A stretch of 6,352 nucleotides of DNA from positions 1 through 6,352 of the forward strand of contig SLCJ01000405.1 in NCBI GenBank assembly GCA_007125835.1, in the 5' to 3' direction. Made by a program: the position numbers and the translations under genes. A model generated the notes under the pieces. It was given only the letters and a program-made list of their open reading frames with translations, searched no databases and was not told where the DNA came from. This stretch comes from Verrucomicrobiales bacterium. GTDB taxonomy: Bacteria > Verrucomicrobiota > Verrucomicrobiia > Verrucomicrobiales > SLCJ01. Of the stretch, positions 5,658 through 6,352 are shown in pieces (within the stretch, counting starts at the first letter, position 1; each line of letters starts with the position of its first letter).

Positions 5658-6352
5658 CTACACCTCAGCGCTCCGTCGTTTTCCCGCCCCCCAAAACCAT
5701 TGCTGACCCGCTGCTCGCGCTGCGGCCGCCAGGCTTGCAGGACTCCCGGCCACTCGCCAGTAAAGTCGTCCATACCCACTCATCATCCGCTCCCACTCCT
5801 CCACCTCCACGCGCATCCCCTCCAGCACCGGCAAAGCCTCCGCACCCAACGCCCCCTTCTTGTCCCCTCGCACACACCGACCCGACGCTTCAACCAATTT
5901 CAAATACTCCTCCTCCCCCATCTTCCACGCCAGATTCTCTCCCTGCCGCACCTGCCGCTTCCCTTCCACCATCTCCTCCACACGACACACCCCACCCAAC
6001 TTCACCTTCTCTATCGAGGTCAACCACTCATCCCGAATGCTTGCCTCTCGCGCCACCTCCAACTCCTCCCGCTGCTTCTCATTCGGCCGACGCGGCGCTT
6101 TGGCCACCTTCTCCCTCCCCACACGCGCAAACACACGATCCTGCACACTGGTGAAATCACTCTCCGCCAACCCATCCGTAATCCCCGCCCGCACCGGGTT
6201 CAAGTCCACATACACCATGCACGCAAGCAAGGCCTGCGCGTCCTCAATGCGCTGACACCGAAACCGCCCCTCCCAGAACCGCCCCTTGCAGTCGTCCTCC
6301 TTGTTGGCCCGACGCGCGATCTTCTCATTCAAACAACGCATCAACCAGCTCA
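5658..6352 (-). CDS. IS200-like / REP-associated Y1 transposase, C-terminal part (5' end outside window)
   Basis: The frame is open to the right edge (visible start ...SWLMRCLNEK), so the N-terminal part with the HUH metal-binding histidines is not in view. Counting from the first full codon (6350-6348), visible hallmarks are GRFWEGRF at 23-30 and the motif CMVYVDLNPVRAGI at 44-57. Y47 in that motif is the likely catalytic tyrosine that attacks single-stranded DNA at hairpin-flanked sites. After it comes a roughly 170-residue C-terminal region with charged helices, WKMGEEEYLKLVEASGR and a final Trp/Gly/Lys-rich tail. Similar extensions occur, from memory, in planctomycete and verrucomicrobial members. 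The TTG at 6344 is not a credible start, because the frame and the homologous motif continue upstream. The coding strand is markedly purine-rich, unlike recQ and dgt, which suggests separate ancestry. No IS ends are identifiable. Such enzymes are often single-copy and domesticated, acting on REP palindromes. Confidence 0.85.
   Translation of the reverse strand, partial: SWLMRCLNEKIARRANKEDDCKGRFWEGRFRCQRIEDAQALLACMVYVDLNPVRAGITDGLAESDFTSVQDRVFARVGREKVAKAPRRPNEKQREELEVAREASIRDEWLTSIEKVKLGGVCRVEEMVEGKRQVRQGENLAWKMGEEEYLKLVEASGRCVRGDKKGALGAEALPVLEGMRVEVEEWERMMSGYGRLYWRVAGSPASLAAAARAAGQQWFWGAGKRRSAEV

Noticed and set aside
5735..6154. 139-codon Pro/Ser/Thr-rich plus-strand frame
   Set aside because: It is a by-product of the pyrimidine-rich strand opposite the transposase, which has clear family motifs on the minus strand.
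1..6352. tRNA, rRNA or riboswitch genes
   Set aside because: I looked for tRNA-like T-arm/CCA patterns, rRNA core sequences and well-known riboswitch motifs and recognised none.

Overview
The window is a GC-rich bacterial chromosomal segment with three intact genes, one truncated phage-like gene fragment and one transposase gene that runs off the right edge. The organism is uncertain. A member of Verrucomicrobiota or a related PVC phylum is my best guess. It rests on the transposase subtype (IS200/REP-associated Y1 enzyme with a C-terminal region I associate with planctomycetes and verrucomicrobia), the weak or absent Shine-Dalgarno sequences, and the hairpin-rich intergenic DNA. No taxonomic marker such as rRNA is present.

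Layout. Positions 1-463 are non-coding DNA. At the far left is a strong minus-strand intrinsic terminator, overlapped by a second, competing hairpin. Positions 464-2440 (minus) encode a RecQ-family DNA helicase. Positions 2545-3813 (minus) encode a dGTPase-type HD-domain triphosphohydrolase. The two are co-directional and probably one transcription unit, dgt then recQ. Positions 3814-3916 are a divergent promoter region. Positions 3917-4861 (plus) encode a secreted lipoprotein of unknown function, followed by a stem-loop.

From 4905 to 5657 the DNA changes character. AT-rich, short-period direct repeats lie on both sides of a GC-rich 5' fragment of what looks like a phage virion-morphogenesis gene (5092-5301, minus). 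Beyond this are a KpnI-site hairpin (5399-5426) and a GGGAC/GTCCC imperfect palindrome (5581-5603). Positions 5658-6352 (minus) hold the C-terminal part of the Y1 transposase, with a strongly purine-rich coding strand.

How it fits together. The dgt-recQ pair links dNTP-pool control with DNA repair and recombination, a plausible housekeeping pairing. The right third is accessory DNA: a transposase, palindromes that could be its substrates, and a degraded phage gene embedded in slippage-type repeats. The most interesting questions are whether the palindromes and transposase form a REP/TnpA-REP system, how the repeat-bounded phage fragment arose, and whether the 1-380 region is a transcribed repeat element or RNA. 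I see no evidence for a new defence or multi-gene system.
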